In this document: piece after piece, positions 26,640 through 36,209 of the stretch
How positions within the stretch are numbered: position 1 is the first letter of the stretch
How the letters are laid out: the number at the start of each line of letters is the position of its first letter
Assembly (NCBI RefSeq): GCF_003702045.1
Contig: NZ_RBTP01000015.1
Span: 109,845 to 173,844 of the forward strand
Length of the DNA: 64,000 bases
Direction of reading: 5' to 3'
Source: Pseudomonas viridiflava
GTDB taxonomy: Bacteria > Pseudomonadota > Gammaproteobacteria > Pseudomonadales > Pseudomonadaceae
Translations under genes and position numbers: made by a program
Notes under the pieces: generated by a model
Seen by the model: only the letters and a program-made list of their open reading frames with translations
Told to the model about the DNA's origin: nothing
The model's database searches: none

Positions 26640-26701
26640 TGGTCAATGAATGAGCCGCCTTGCTGGGTCAGTTTCGCAGCAACTCCCAACTTCTGAAGAA
26701 A

Positions 26702-26845
26702 CGCTGAAATCCACTTCTGCCCGCAGGGCGTGGGAGCTTTCGGAGGTTACGACGGCAGCGATGAGCTGCGCAGCGGCCCGCCATTGCACCTGATACACGG
26801 CATGCTGCCGGTGCCCGGCAGATCGCGGACAAGTCCGCTCCCACG
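26702..26845. repeat. ~145-bp dispersed repeat, family A copy 2
   Basis: Reverse orientation to copy 1: CTTCTGCCCGCAGGGCGTGG, then TTTCGGAGGTTACGACGGCA, ending GACAAGTCCGCTCCCACGG. It fills the gap between convergent ldh and the ybcH-like gene. Confidence 0.85.
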
Positions 26846-26879
26846 GTTCTGTGTCTGCAGGTGCTACGAGGCTGGGCAG

Positions 26880-27767
26880 TTATTTCTGCAGCGCCTTGAC
26901 CAGTGCGGGTGTCACGTAGTGCGGGCCATCGAACAGGTAGAGCGGGTAGCCGTCATACGCTGCCAACTGCGGCTTCAATTCCGCAGCCGTTGCTGAGCGA
27001 AAACCACCGCCGACCTGCGGGCGAAACGCTTCGACGATGATTCGCACGCGGTTCTTGCCCAGCCGTGTGCGCAGGGCATCGGCATAGGTACGGGCGACCG
27101 GCGCGGTGCGGGCGTACACCCCCACGCCGTCCTGAAAGAACACGCCGATGTCATCCGGCAGCCAGGTTTTCAGCCAGTCGGCAGTGGCGGCAGGGCCGAT
27201 GTTGGCGCCGTCGTAGACGCTGATCCACAGCGGTCTTGGCAGTTTTGCCAGCAGCGCGGGCAGCTCTTTGGCGCGGCTCCAGCTGGGGTCGACCTCGGCG
27301 GGAAAGTACCAGCCAGTCACGTTCAGCGGGGTCTTGACCTTGGCCAGTTGCGCCGAGAGCGCTGCCAGTTGCTCGATGTTGTCGCGCGACTGATTTTCGC
27401 TGAAGTGCCCGGCCAGCCCGAGAATCACATCCTGTGCCCAAGGCTCTTTGCCGATGCGTGCCCAGTCCGGAAGCACGGGCACCGAGGGCAGATCTGTGCC
27501 GGGAATGAACGCCTGGTTATCCACCGCCGTCCATTGCACCAGCAGCTCCCGTGCGCCGAGCCTGTCCCAGTCACCGTCGATGTCCACCGTTGCGTTGTCC
27601 GGCTGCCAGACGATGCCCACAATGTTCGAGGCCTTGGATGGAAACAGTTGGCCGAGTTCGCCCGTCACGATGCCCAGCGCACCGATCAGCAGCGCCACCA
27701 ACGAGGTCTTGATCAAGGGCCGTCCTTGTAGCAGCGACTTCAGACCCTTCAAGCATTGTCCCCCCAT
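26880..27767 (-). CDS. YbcH-like periplasmic putative glycoside hydrolase of the nfr operon
   Basis: A 295-residue protein. One hydrophobic segment (about residues 18-40) acts as signal anchor, after which a TIM-barrel-like domain follows: GIVWQPDNATVDIDGDWDRL, ELLVQWTAV, TGWYFPAEVDPSW, PLWISVYDG and RIIVEAFRPQ. The IIVEAF glutamate sits where a barrel catalytic acid could be. Length and position after nfrA match E. coli ybcH. It starts 19 bp after nfrA ends, so it is the last operon gene. A plausible role is trimming or processing the exported glycan. Confidence 0.75.
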   Translation of the reverse strand: MGGQCLKGLKSLLQGRPLIKTSLVALLIGALGIVTGELGQLFPSKASNIVGIVWQPDNATVDIDGDWDRLGARELLVQWTAVDNQAFIPGTDLPSVPVLPDWARIGKEPWAQDVILGLAGHFSENQSRDNIEQLAALSAQLAKVKTPLNVTGWYFPAEVDPSWSRAKELPALLAKLPRPLWISVYDGANIGPAATADWLKTWLPDDIGVFFQDGVGVYARTAPVARTYADALRTRLGKNRVRIIVEAFRPQVGGGFRSATAAELKPQLAAYDGYPLYLFDGPHYVTPALVKALQK

Positions 27768-27786
27768 CCACTTTCCGCCAGTGCGC

Positions 27787-29751
27787 TCACCATGAGAATG
27801 TCATGCGCGCAAAAACACCTTCCGCCCGGTCATCGCCGAACACTTTTTCCCGGTACTGCACCGAGAAATCGACATACGACTGCGGCGCCTTATACGTGTC
27901 CTCACGGAACCAGTAGCGCACGCCTGTACCGACCCCCAGGCCGCCCGCGTTATCGGACGAGGTGCGATTGCGACCCAGTGCATCGACTTCGCTGCGCATC
28001 TTCGAGTCGTAGTCCACGGCGGCGACCACATGCGGGAACACCACCAGCCTGGGGCTGATGCTGTCTATGCGAAAACTGCGGCCGACCTGCCATTCACTGT
28101 TGAAGTAATTGCGCTTGTCCTGCAAATAACGGCCGCCTTCCATGTACAACTGCGACGTCCACCAGCTCGGTACATCCACCCGCAGGTCGGTGCCGATGCT
28201 GGAGCCGTAGCCCAGCCGCACCAGCCAGTCGCCGTCGATATTGGAACTGCCCAGCGGAAAGGTACGCTCCAGCGCGCCGATCACGTTGACGCTACTGAAC
28301 GGTTTGACCCGCACCCCGAGCGCGCCTTGCAAGGCATCTGCGCCGGTGTCTGCGCTGCTTTCCTTGCTCCACAAGGTGTCGGTCACCCTGCCGTAGAGTT
28401 CGACAAAGCGCGCATTGCGATAGCCGAACGGACGCCAGAACACCTCCGTGCTGTTCTGCACGCTGTCACTGTTGCTGCTCGGCGCGCCATTCAGGCCACT
28501 TGACGTGCTGGCACCGCGATAAGTGGTGGTGTTGGTCACACCCCATTCGCGGGACAGGTCGGATACGGCTCGACGGGTGTCGAACACCTGTTGATCAGGC
28601 ATGCGCAGGTCGCCGGTCTGCTGGTAATCCAGCACGCGTCGGAAATAGGCAATGGCCTGCACGTCATCCGAAGTGCGCATGGCGCTGTAGGCGGCATCCT
28701 GAACTTCTTTGGGTGTAAGCCCGACCTGTCGGTCCACACGCTTGAATTCATTCAGCGCACCGCGATCATCGCCAGCCTGGCTGAGCAGGTAGGCAAGCTG
28801 TACTTCGTCACCCGGTTGCAACTGCCCCGAATCGCGGGCCTGTTGCATGCGCTGCATGGCCTCGTTGGGTTGTCCCATCGCGGCATAGAGCGAAGCCTGT
28901 TCGCGCAGAGGCAGATTTCCAACCGCCATCGCCTGGGCAAAATCCTGACGCGCTCCGGAGCTGTCGCCCAGGCGCTGGCGCATCTGTCCACGCTGAACGA
29001 GCAGGGTTGCGTCATTGCCATTGAGCGCCAGCGCTTCGGTTGCCGCAGAACGGGCTTCGCCATATTGCCGTTGGGCAATCAATGCGCTGACCAGCAGTTT
29101 TCGATAAGCCATTTGCTGTGGAAAGCGGCGCACGGCATCGCGAGCTTCGCTGACGGCTGTTTCGTTGTCGCCTCGGGCCAAAGCGGCATAGCCTCGAGCA
29201 GCCATATTAGCCGCAAGCTGCTCCTCAATCGTCTGCCGACGTCGGGTCAGTGCAGCCTGTGGTCCGACAGCCTGAACAGCGTCATCAATGGCTGCTTGAG
29301 CTTCTTGGAGACGCTGCTGACGTTGCAACGCTTCGATCAACATCATGCGGTAATCAAGGTTCTGGGGCGCTTGGCTGATGGCCTTGCGGGCATACTGCGC
29401 CGAACCCGCATAGTCGCGGTTGGCGTAGGCGCGCAGGGCGAGATTGCCTTCCAGGTAGCCGGGCTTTGGCCGGGCGGCAGAGTAGCGTTGCGGGTGATCG
29501 CGTCGCGCCTTGTCGCGCTCGGCCAAGGCGATCAGCTTGCGCAACTGATCGGCATCCTCACGTTGACGCAAGGCCTCTCGCGCCTTGGCGATGGCCAGGT
29601 CGTATTCTTTGCGGTTGTAGGCGGCATACGCTTCATTGGCGACGGCATAAGCAGGACCGGTCAGCGGCAGCGGCAGGATTTCGGCCTGACTGAACGTCGA
29701 ACACAGGCTCAGGCCGGTCGTGATCAGCGACAGCATCAACGGGCGCTTCAT
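27787..29751 (-). CDS. nfrA: NfrA-like outer-membrane protein (TPR plus beta-barrel)
   Basis: A 654-residue protein with a signal peptide (cleavage near TFSQA). TPR-like helical repeats run from about residue 30 to 390 (YAAYNRKEYDLAIAKAREAL, YANRDYAGSAQYARKAI). A C-terminal barrel domain then runs to a terminal aromatic (RMTFSW), the outer-membrane targeting signature. The layout equals BcsC/PgaA-type export porins and E. coli NfrA, the phage N4 receptor component. It should form the outer-membrane conduit for the NfrB product. The start overlaps the nfrB stop by 4 bp. Confidence 0.85.
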   Translation of the reverse strand: MKRPLMLSLITTGLSLCSTFSQAEILPLPLTGPAYAVANEAYAAYNRKEYDLAIAKAREALRQREDADQLRKLIALAERDKARRDHPQRYSAARPKPGYLEGNLALRAYANRDYAGSAQYARKAISQAPQNLDYRMMLIEALQRQQRLQEAQAAIDDAVQAVGPQAALTRRRQTIEEQLAANMAARGYAALARGDNETAVSEARDAVRRFPQQMAYRKLLVSALIAQRQYGEARSAATEALALNGNDATLLVQRGQMRQRLGDSSGARQDFAQAMAVGNLPLREQASLYAAMGQPNEAMQRMQQARDSGQLQPGDEVQLAYLLSQAGDDRGALNEFKRVDRQVGLTPKEVQDAAYSAMRTSDDVQAIAYFRRVLDYQQTGDLRMPDQQVFDTRRAVSDLSREWGVTNTTTYRGASTSSGLNGAPSSNSDSVQNSTEVFWRPFGYRNARFVELYGRVTDTLWSKESSADTGADALQGALGVRVKPFSSVNVIGALERTFPLGSSNIDGDWLVRLGYGSSIGTDLRVDVPSWWTSQLYMEGGRYLQDKRNYFNSEWQVGRSFRIDSISPRLVVFPHVVAAVDYDSKMRSEVDALGRNRTSSDNAGGLGVGTGVRYWFREDTYKAPQSYVDFSVQYREKVFGDDRAEGVFARMTFSW

Positions 29752-31868
29752 AGCGGCTGCTCCGGGAGTGCGTCAGTTCGGTAAAGGTCGTGCTGACGTG
29801 ATACGGCCTGTTCGATGGTTTCGCGAGGCAGCACGCCGATGTCGACCAGGTAATCGCCGATCCGGCCGTGGATGTGCGGTTTGTAGCCAAGCATGGCCTT
29901 GCTGAACACGTCGCGGTCCAGCAATCCTTGCTCGATCAGCAGGTCGCCCAGTAATGGCGTGGCGGCAGGCAACGGTTGGCCGCCGACGGCTTGCAGCAGG
30001 CGCAGTTGCGCGACGATCTCGCTTTCACGGGCGATCAGCTGCACCGGCTCCGTGCCCAGCTGTTCGGTGATCTGCCTCAGTCCGTCTTCTGGGAGCGGGC
30101 TGGCAACGGCGATTTCGGGTCGCCCCTGAATGGTGGCCATCAGCGGCACGGCACGCCAGCGCAGACAGAACTCATCGGCGAGTGCCGAGTCGTGAGCGCG
30201 TTTGCTGGCGATGTCGAATACCCGTGGCAAGTCGCTTTGAAACGCGATGGCTTCGGCCAGGGTTTCATCGTCGAGCCAGCCGTGGCTCAACAGAATTCTG
30301 CCCAGCGGCAGTTTGCGGGTCTGCTGTTCGGCCAGCGCGGTTTGCAGTTTCTCGTCATTGATCGCCTGCCACGACAGCAACACGCTGCCCAGTCGGCGCG
30401 GCGCGATGGCGACCAGGTCGGTGGACGGGAAGTCATGCATGGTCTTGTCCCAGGCCAGTTTGCGATTGAGCAGCTTGCCGACCAGAAACATCCGCCAGGC
30501 CCGTGCCGCAGCCATGAAGTTGACGAAATTGCCGACCACCATGCGTGGCAGCGACAACAGACCGTGCTGCCAGCCGTACAGAACCGTCGTGAAATAGAAG
30601 CGGTGGACCATGCGCCAGAGCAACGCGATGCCGTTGGCCACCAGCAGGTATTTGATGGCGCCATTGGTTTCGAACGGCGTGGGGAAACTGGTGTTCCACA
30701 ACCCGCTGGCACGCAACATGATTAGCGCGACCAATTGCAACAGGATGATGTAGGCAATGATGCTGACGAACGAGGTCACCACGCCCTTACGGTCGCGAAA
30801 CAGCAGGTAACGGTTAGCCAGCGAGCCGCTCCAGCCCATCTGTTCCCAGCCTTGCAGGCCGATGCCCAGCGTCCAGCGTGCTTTCTGGCGAAACGCCGTG
30901 CGGAACGTGTCAGGAAAAAATTCGCGGACACACAACGGCATTTCCAGCGTCGATTCATATGGCTTGCGAAACCAGGATTTGCGCAACACACGAAACTGCA
31001 CCGGAAAGCGCACGAAAATCGCCTGCATGCCATATTTCGCCAACCGCGCGCCGACGTCGTAGTCCTCGGTCAGGCTCTCGGTGTTGAACGGCTGGTTCTG
31101 GTTTTCATCGGCCAGCACCATCAAGGCGCGGCGTGAGAAACAGGTGCCCACGCCTGCGGACGGGACGGTGTCAGTCATGCTTTCGCGCACCACCAGATCC
31201 TTGCCGTGCCACTCGGCGAACTCGTCCATGTAGGTGCCTGCCACCCATTCGTACCAGTTGCGCTCCAATGAAACGACCGGTAACTGAATCATGTCCTTGC
31301 GCGGCAGCAGGTAGTTGAACAGGCGCAATTCCAGCGGGTGCAGCACGTCTTCGCTGTCATGCAGGATGGTCCCGGCAAACTGCACGGCATGGGTCTTCTC
31401 GTAGAGAAAGATCGCCTGGATCACCCAGTTCAGGCAGTCGGCCTTGCAGGTAGGGCCGTCATGCGGCACCTCCACGCGGTGCAACTGCTTGTAGCGACGC
31501 CGCATGCGCTCCACCTCGTCGATGGTGCGCTGGTCGTTGATGTACGTGCCGACGAATACCACGTAGTTCTGGTAGTCGAGTGTCGACACCATGTTCTCGA
31601 TCATCGGCGCAATGACATCGTATTCCAGCCACGCCGGAACCATGATCGCCAGCGGTTGCTCGTCGCGTGCCATCAACTGCTCGGCAGTCAGTGGCCGGTA
31701 GCGGCGTTCGGCGGTGAACTTGCGGTACAGCCGTCTGGCCCAGTACCAGACGTCGATGATCAGGTCATCGATGCTCGACACCAGAATGATCAGGCCGACG
31801 ACAATGGTCGCGACTTCCAGCATTGTGTAGTAATGGGCCAGCCAGTAGGGCCAATAAAGCGACGTCAT
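29748..31868 (-). CDS. nfrB: NfrB-like processive glycosyltransferase with C-terminal MshEN (c-di-GMP-type) repeats
   Basis: A 706-residue inner-membrane protein. An N-terminal helix (about residues 13-40) precedes a GT2 domain with HDSEDVLHP (about 170), TEDYDVG (about 266) and RQKARWTLG carrying Q-x-x-R-W (about 325). This is the full processive polymerase set. Several helices follow at about 365-460. The cytoplasmic C-terminus has two MshEN-like units: RRLGSVLLSWQAINDEKLQ (about 488) and LLGDLLIEQGLLDRDVF (about 636). E. coli NfrB is activated by c-di-GMP through such a domain. It should polymerise a UDP-sugar, probably UDP-ManNAc given wecB. Confidence 0.88.
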   Translation of the reverse strand: MTSLYWPYWLAHYYTMLEVATIVVGLIILVSSIDDLIIDVWYWARRLYRKFTAERRYRPLTAEQLMARDEQPLAIMVPAWLEYDVIAPMIENMVSTLDYQNYVVFVGTYINDQRTIDEVERMRRRYKQLHRVEVPHDGPTCKADCLNWVIQAIFLYEKTHAVQFAGTILHDSEDVLHPLELRLFNYLLPRKDMIQLPVVSLERNWYEWVAGTYMDEFAEWHGKDLVVRESMTDTVPSAGVGTCFSRRALMVLADENQNQPFNTESLTEDYDVGARLAKYGMQAIFVRFPVQFRVLRKSWFRKPYESTLEMPLCVREFFPDTFRTAFRQKARWTLGIGLQGWEQMGWSGSLANRYLLFRDRKGVVTSFVSIIAYIILLQLVALIMLRASGLWNTSFPTPFETNGAIKYLLVANGIALLWRMVHRFYFTTVLYGWQHGLLSLPRMVVGNFVNFMAAARAWRMFLVGKLLNRKLAWDKTMHDFPSTDLVAIAPRRLGSVLLSWQAINDEKLQTALAEQQTRKLPLGRILLSHGWLDDETLAEAIAFQSDLPRVFDIASKRAHDSALADEFCLRWRAVPLMATIQGRPEIAVASPLPEDGLRQITEQLGTEPVQLIARESEIVAQLRLLQAVGGQPLPAATPLLGDLLIEQGLLDRDVFSKAMLGYKPHIHGRIGDYLVDIGVLPRETIEQAVSRQHDLYRTDALPEQPL

Positions 31869-31880
31869 TGGAGCGTCCCG

Positions 31881-34094
31881 TTACGAGCGATTGCGACGGG
31901 CGCGACGGCCAGCCAGCAACAGCAGTAGAAACACCACGACAGTGCCAGGGATCAGCCACAGCAGCGACGGCTTGCGCCAGGCGTCCAGCCCGGTCGGCTC
32001 GTTGTCCTCGATCATCTGGCTGCCGGTCGGATCCTGAGTATCGAAGGTCACCAGCGAACCAATGTCAGCCAGCACCGTGGCGTTACCGCGCTCCAGCAGA
32101 AGCGGGTGCGCGAAGCTTGGCGCCTGGCCACCCAACGTGCGGTAAACCAGGCCGTGCTGACCGCCTGCTTCGACCACTTGCAAAGACGCCAGGTGATTGA
32201 GCGTCTTGAGGTCCAGCAGCGTCTGCTCTTTATGGTTGATCAGCAGATGGCCGTCACTGCCGACCTTGACCGCTTCATTACCGTCTTTGATCGGCAGCTC
32301 GAAGGCCAGGAATGCTTTGTCTGGTGCCACTGCAACGCTGACGTCGTCGCTGACGCTGAGCTGCGCACGCAGCGGCGAGACGCCCGAAGCGCTGGCGACG
32401 CGGATGACTTGCGGCAGGCTGACGGCCGGATGATCGAGCCAGGTTTTCGGCACCATGACCTCGGTGCTGGCTGCGAAACGCGCCGCCATGCCGGAGAAAT
32501 CGTCGCCAGGCGTCACCTTGTCGATCACCACATGGCTGGTCGGCAGAATCGATATCGGGAAGGCCTGCGGTGTTTCCAGGCAATTATTGCTGACCGGCTG
32601 GCGCTGGAAGGACACCCGCAGTGTGTTCTGTGCAGCCAACGCATAGTGCGGAATGCGCGCTTCGATACGTTCCTTGCGACCGTCGGCGTTCAGTTGCATG
32701 GCGCCGATCAGGTAGTCGTTGAGAAACAACGTCGCGACCGGCGGCGTACCCGAGGCGCCAGGTGCTGCGGCCATATCGATCAGTGCGCTGACCGGGACAC
32801 GACCGTCGTACGCCACGCTGCCCAGCGGAAACGATGCGCTCCAGTCGGTCTTGGCCAGTACGTCTACCGTACCGGGTTTGCCACCGAGACGCGTCAACGC
32901 TACGCGCCCGTCTTCACTGAGCGGCATGGCGGCTTCTTCGCCGATGGACAACTGGCGAGTGCGCGCCAGCTTGTTCCAGGCTGAGCTGAACAGACCGATG
33001 GCTTTTTCGGTGGAGGCAGGCTTGATCAGCAGCAGGGCACGATTGCCCAGCAACGCCAGGCTGACGTCATCAGCGGTATTGGCTGCGAAGGTTTTACTGC
33101 CACGCTCGCGCCATTGGCTCAGCGCGGTGGCTGCGGAAGCGTCGAGCCCCTGAATCTGCTCCTGCAAGGCATTCAACGCGTCGTCGATGGCTTTGAGCAA
33201 TTGCGGATCGCTGACAGCCAGGTCGGCCTGCAATGCGGGCGTCTGACCCAGCATCAGCAACGCGCCGATTTCAGCCTGATTCTTCAGGGTGTATTGGCTT
33301 TGACCGTCCAGGCTGGCAAAGGCCGGGATCTGCTTCAGCTCGGCAGGCACGCGCAGACCACTCAGATCGATGCTGTCCTGTAGGGCCGGGAAGGGCAGGA
33401 TCCGTGCGTGTTTGCCGATACGTTCAAGCGCGACACCCAGACGCCAGGCCGCGTCGTAACTGCCGCTGGACAGTGTACCGGGTGCGACCAACAGACCGGG
33501 TTTGCCGGGCAATGCATTCCATGCCGAGCCAACATCCTGCAACTGGCTGGCGTCGTAGCTGTAAGTCAGACGGGTATGCGGATCAATGCGCAGCACGTTG
33601 CCGATGGCACGCTGGTCTTCGCAGAGGGTCTTGGAAATCACCGACGACCACGCAATCCCCAACCGCACCGAGCCGGTTTCCCGCGCCCCTTTGTCCACGC
33701 CCAGCGTGGCATTGGCATTGCCTTGTTCTTCATTGAGGCCCAGCGCCCGAACCGGATAGCCATCCAGCGACAACAGCAAGGTATTGCGGCCCGCCTCGCC
33801 GTTCAGGTAACTGGCGTCGAAGTTCAGCGTCGCGTCAGTGAGGGCGACGTTGGCTGGTACCGGCAGGTACAACTCTCGACGTGCGTCAGTGGCGTTGAGA
33901 ATGATTGGCCGGTCGATGCCCAGTTCTCGCAGTTCAACCACGCGCTCCTGACGAGCATCGGTGGTGATGCGATTGATGGCCTGAGTCAGCGGGCTTTCAG
34001 CAGCCAGCGCAAAGGTGGGCATCAGAGCCAGCAGGCTCATCCCGCAGGCAAGGGCGTTCAACGCGCCCGTGTTCACGGTAACGGAAGATTTCAT
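31881..34094 (-). CDS. BcsB-like periplasmic cellulose-synthase-regulatory-subunit family protein
   Basis: A 737-residue protein. It has a signal peptide (hydrophobic core about 12-30, ending FALAAES), a long periplasmic body with repeated carbohydrate-binding and flavodoxin-like modules, and a C-terminal membrane helix (LLWLIPGTVVVFLLLLLAG) with a basic tail. Motifs ELRELGIDRPIILNATDARRE and LDGYPVRALGL fit the BcsB (PF03170) family, in which the protein docks on the BcsA synthase and guides glucan through the periplasm. Here the neighbour is NfrB rather than BcsA. It ends 12 bp before nfrB. Confidence 0.85.
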   Translation of the reverse strand: MKSSVTVNTGALNALACGMSLLALMPTFALAAESPLTQAINRITTDARQERVVELRELGIDRPIILNATDARRELYLPVPANVALTDATLNFDASYLNGEAGRNTLLLSLDGYPVRALGLNEEQGNANATLGVDKGARETGSVRLGIAWSSVISKTLCEDQRAIGNVLRIDPHTRLTYSYDASQLQDVGSAWNALPGKPGLLVAPGTLSSGSYDAAWRLGVALERIGKHARILPFPALQDSIDLSGLRVPAELKQIPAFASLDGQSQYTLKNQAEIGALLMLGQTPALQADLAVSDPQLLKAIDDALNALQEQIQGLDASAATALSQWRERGSKTFAANTADDVSLALLGNRALLLIKPASTEKAIGLFSSAWNKLARTRQLSIGEEAAMPLSEDGRVALTRLGGKPGTVDVLAKTDWSASFPLGSVAYDGRVPVSALIDMAAAPGASGTPPVATLFLNDYLIGAMQLNADGRKERIEARIPHYALAAQNTLRVSFQRQPVSNNCLETPQAFPISILPTSHVVIDKVTPGDDFSGMAARFAASTEVMVPKTWLDHPAVSLPQVIRVASASGVSPLRAQLSVSDDVSVAVAPDKAFLAFELPIKDGNEAVKVGSDGHLLINHKEQTLLDLKTLNHLASLQVVEAGGQHGLVYRTLGGQAPSFAHPLLLERGNATVLADIGSLVTFDTQDPTGSQMIEDNEPTGLDAWRKPSLLWLIPGTVVVFLLLLLAGRRARRNRS

Positions 34095-34254
34095 CAGGCA
34101 GATCTCTTAAAGGCTCGTGGCCATTGGGGCTTGGTGCAGGGCGGCGCTGCGGCAACGGTTTTTCCGGGCACCCGGTCTGCACCGGATGCCCTGACGTGTT
34201 TGCAGGGTGTTCACTGCGAGTGAAGGTGTACGTCTGGTAGCGAGTGCGCCTGAA

Positions 34255-35493
34255 TCAGCGCGCCATCGCACGCATAGGCTCAGGTTCAAAGCGGGCCTCT
34301 GGCGGCCTTTCGATGTGCTCTGGACGCCGACGCGGCAGTTCCACGACAAACTCGGTGATCGGACGGCCCATCAGCACATCAACGATTCGCGCACTTGCTT
34401 TGCCATCGCCGTAAGGGTTTGCGGCGCGTGATGCGCCCTGCCAGAGCAGGTCATCGTCGAACAGTGCGCTCACCCCCTGGATAATGGCGTGCGGTTCGGT
34501 TCCCACGAGGCGCACTGTGCCGGCCGCGACCGCTTCCGGGCGCTCGGTGACGTCGCGCATCACCAGCACAGGCTTGCCGAGCGACGGCGCTTCTTCCTGC
34601 ACCCCGCCCGAATCGGTGAGGATCACATGAGCGCGTTGCATCAGGCGCACGAACGACAGATAGTCCAGCGGCTTGATCAGGTGAACATTGGACAGACCGC
34701 CAAGGTGTTCGGTGACCGGCCCTAATACGTTGGGATTCAGATGCACGGGATAGACGATCTGAATATCGTCACGCAGCGCCAAGGCTCCCAGGGCTTTGCA
34801 GATATTCAGGAAACCGTCGCCGAAGTTTTCGCGACGATGACCGGTGACCAGCAAGACCTTGCGTTCAGGGACCAGAAACGAAAATTGTCGATCAAGCGCA
34901 TGGCGCAACTGGCGATTGGAGTCGATTCGTTGTGCGGTCAGTTGCAGGGCGTCGATCACGGTGTTGCCAGTCACGAAGGACACGCCTTGAAGACGCTCGC
35001 CCAGCACGTTGCGGCGAGACTCGGCGGTCGGCGTGAACAGATGATCGGAAATCAGATCAATGCACCGGCGGTTCATCTCCTCAGGCCAAGGCTGACGGAT
35101 ATCGCCGGTGCGTAAACCCGCTTCCACGTGACCGATCGGGATCTGGCGGTGGAACGCCGACATGGCCGCGACCATCGCCGACGTGGTGTCGCCGTGGACC
35201 AGCACTTTGTCGGGCTTCATCTCGTCCAGAATCGGATCGATGGCGGCGTACAGCGCGGCTGTCAGAGAGTTGAGCGTCTGTTGAGGGCGCATCACATCGA
35301 GGCTGTAGTCGGCCTTCAATTCGAACATGTCGAGTACTTGTTGCAGCATGCTCTGGTGCTGCCCGGTGATGCAGATTCTGGAATCGATGCCCGGTTCCGC
35401 AGCAAGGGCTCTGACCAGAGGGGCCATTTTGATGGCCTCCGGACGGGTGCCAAAAATAGACAGAATTTTCATTCTGGCGTGCTGAGTTGCCAT
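34255..35493 (-). CDS. wecB: UDP-N-acetylglucosamine 2-epimerase (non-hydrolysing)
   Basis: A 412-residue enzyme that converts UDP-GlcNAc to UDP-ManNAc. Motifs are ILSIFGTRPEAIKMAPLVRA, VHGDTTSAMVAAMSAF, GHVEAGLRTGDIRQPWPEE, TGHRRENFGDGF and SDSGGVQEEAPSLGKP read as DSGGVQEEAPSLGKP. GGGAG eight bases upstream supports the ATG at 35493; an internal ATG seven codons on is also possible. The C-terminal 40 residues are Arg/Pro/Glu-rich and extend past the fold. As the first gene of the bcsB-nfrB-nfrA-ybcH run it would supply the polymer precursor. Confidence 0.93.
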   Translation of the reverse strand: MATQHARMKILSIFGTRPEAIKMAPLVRALAAEPGIDSRICITGQHQSMLQQVLDMFELKADYSLDVMRPQQTLNSLTAALYAAIDPILDEMKPDKVLVHGDTTSAMVAAMSAFHRQIPIGHVEAGLRTGDIRQPWPEEMNRRCIDLISDHLFTPTAESRRNVLGERLQGVSFVTGNTVIDALQLTAQRIDSNRQLRHALDRQFSFLVPERKVLLVTGHRRENFGDGFLNICKALGALALRDDIQIVYPVHLNPNVLGPVTEHLGGLSNVHLIKPLDYLSFVRLMQRAHVILTDSGGVQEEAPSLGKPVLVMRDVTERPEAVAAGTVRLVGTEPHAIIQGVSALFDDDLLWQGASRAANPYGDGKASARIVDVLMGRPITEFVVELPRRRPEHIERPPEARFEPEPMRAMAR

Positions 35494-36209
35494 TGATTTT
35501 CTCCCGCCCGTTATAGGCGTCGCACAGCAGTTGACCTGGGCTGCGAGCAGCTCAAGTAACCAGCGAGTTATATGATTTTTCGGGCGGACTGGATCGGAGT
35601 GGTTGGCTCGATGTTCACTTCAATGTGATGTAGCAGTATGCCTTGATACCCGGATTCGCCGACGATTATTAGCAGATGATATTAGCAAAGCCAAATTTTT
35701 TTATAACTATTTTCCAAGATGAGTATCGGTTGGAACTTTGTTTTTTAACGGCGGTCATTGAAGAGTTATTCGAGGTGGGGTGTGCGTTTCGGTCAATGAA
35801 CACGGGGGTGGGCGGCGCCTCTGATAAACGCGATTGAACTTTCTAGAGTAGGCCGTCATTCAGCATTTCAACAGTTTCAAAAAAGCGTTACATATGAAAA
35901 TCGAGAGGTATCAAATTCCTGACGCCTGATTAATGACAGTGCGAAATTAAGCTCACTATAAAAATGACGTTATTAATATGGCGGTGTTATTAACGGCGGG
36001 AAGTGGATAAATATCGCTGTTGTGCAAAGGCGTATAATGGGCTGGTTGTTCAGTGAGTCGTCGCCAAACAGTGCGCGCTACAGGGAAAGCATGAACAGGG
36101 AGTTGTGCCTCATACAGTGTCGAATCGATGGAAGTCAGCTGCGGCCTCTTCAGGTGAGGAAGCCGCGCGGCTGTGATGTCAAAGGCCCTGCACAGAAACC
36201 CTGGCTGAA
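35494..36209. other. 716-bp AT-rich intergenic region upstream of the wecB-nfr cluster
   Basis: No credible gene is seen. From about 35640 to 36050 the sequence is distinctly AT-rich (long T and A runs, for example AAATTTTTTTATAACTA), in contrast to the flanks. It must hold the wecB promoter and is long for that purpose. Such AT-rich upstream DNA is a common target of MvaT/H-NS silencing, which is an inference here. A hairpin GCGGCCTC...GAGGAAGCCGC near 36142-36168 may end yebG transcription. Confidence 0.5.

Noticed and set aside
35735..35860. Two GAACTT-type AlgU (sigma-22) look-alikes on the plus strand
   Set aside because: The -10 halves and spacing do not fit (TCATT; 16 and 14 bp), and they point away from wecB with no plus-strand gene for 1 kb.
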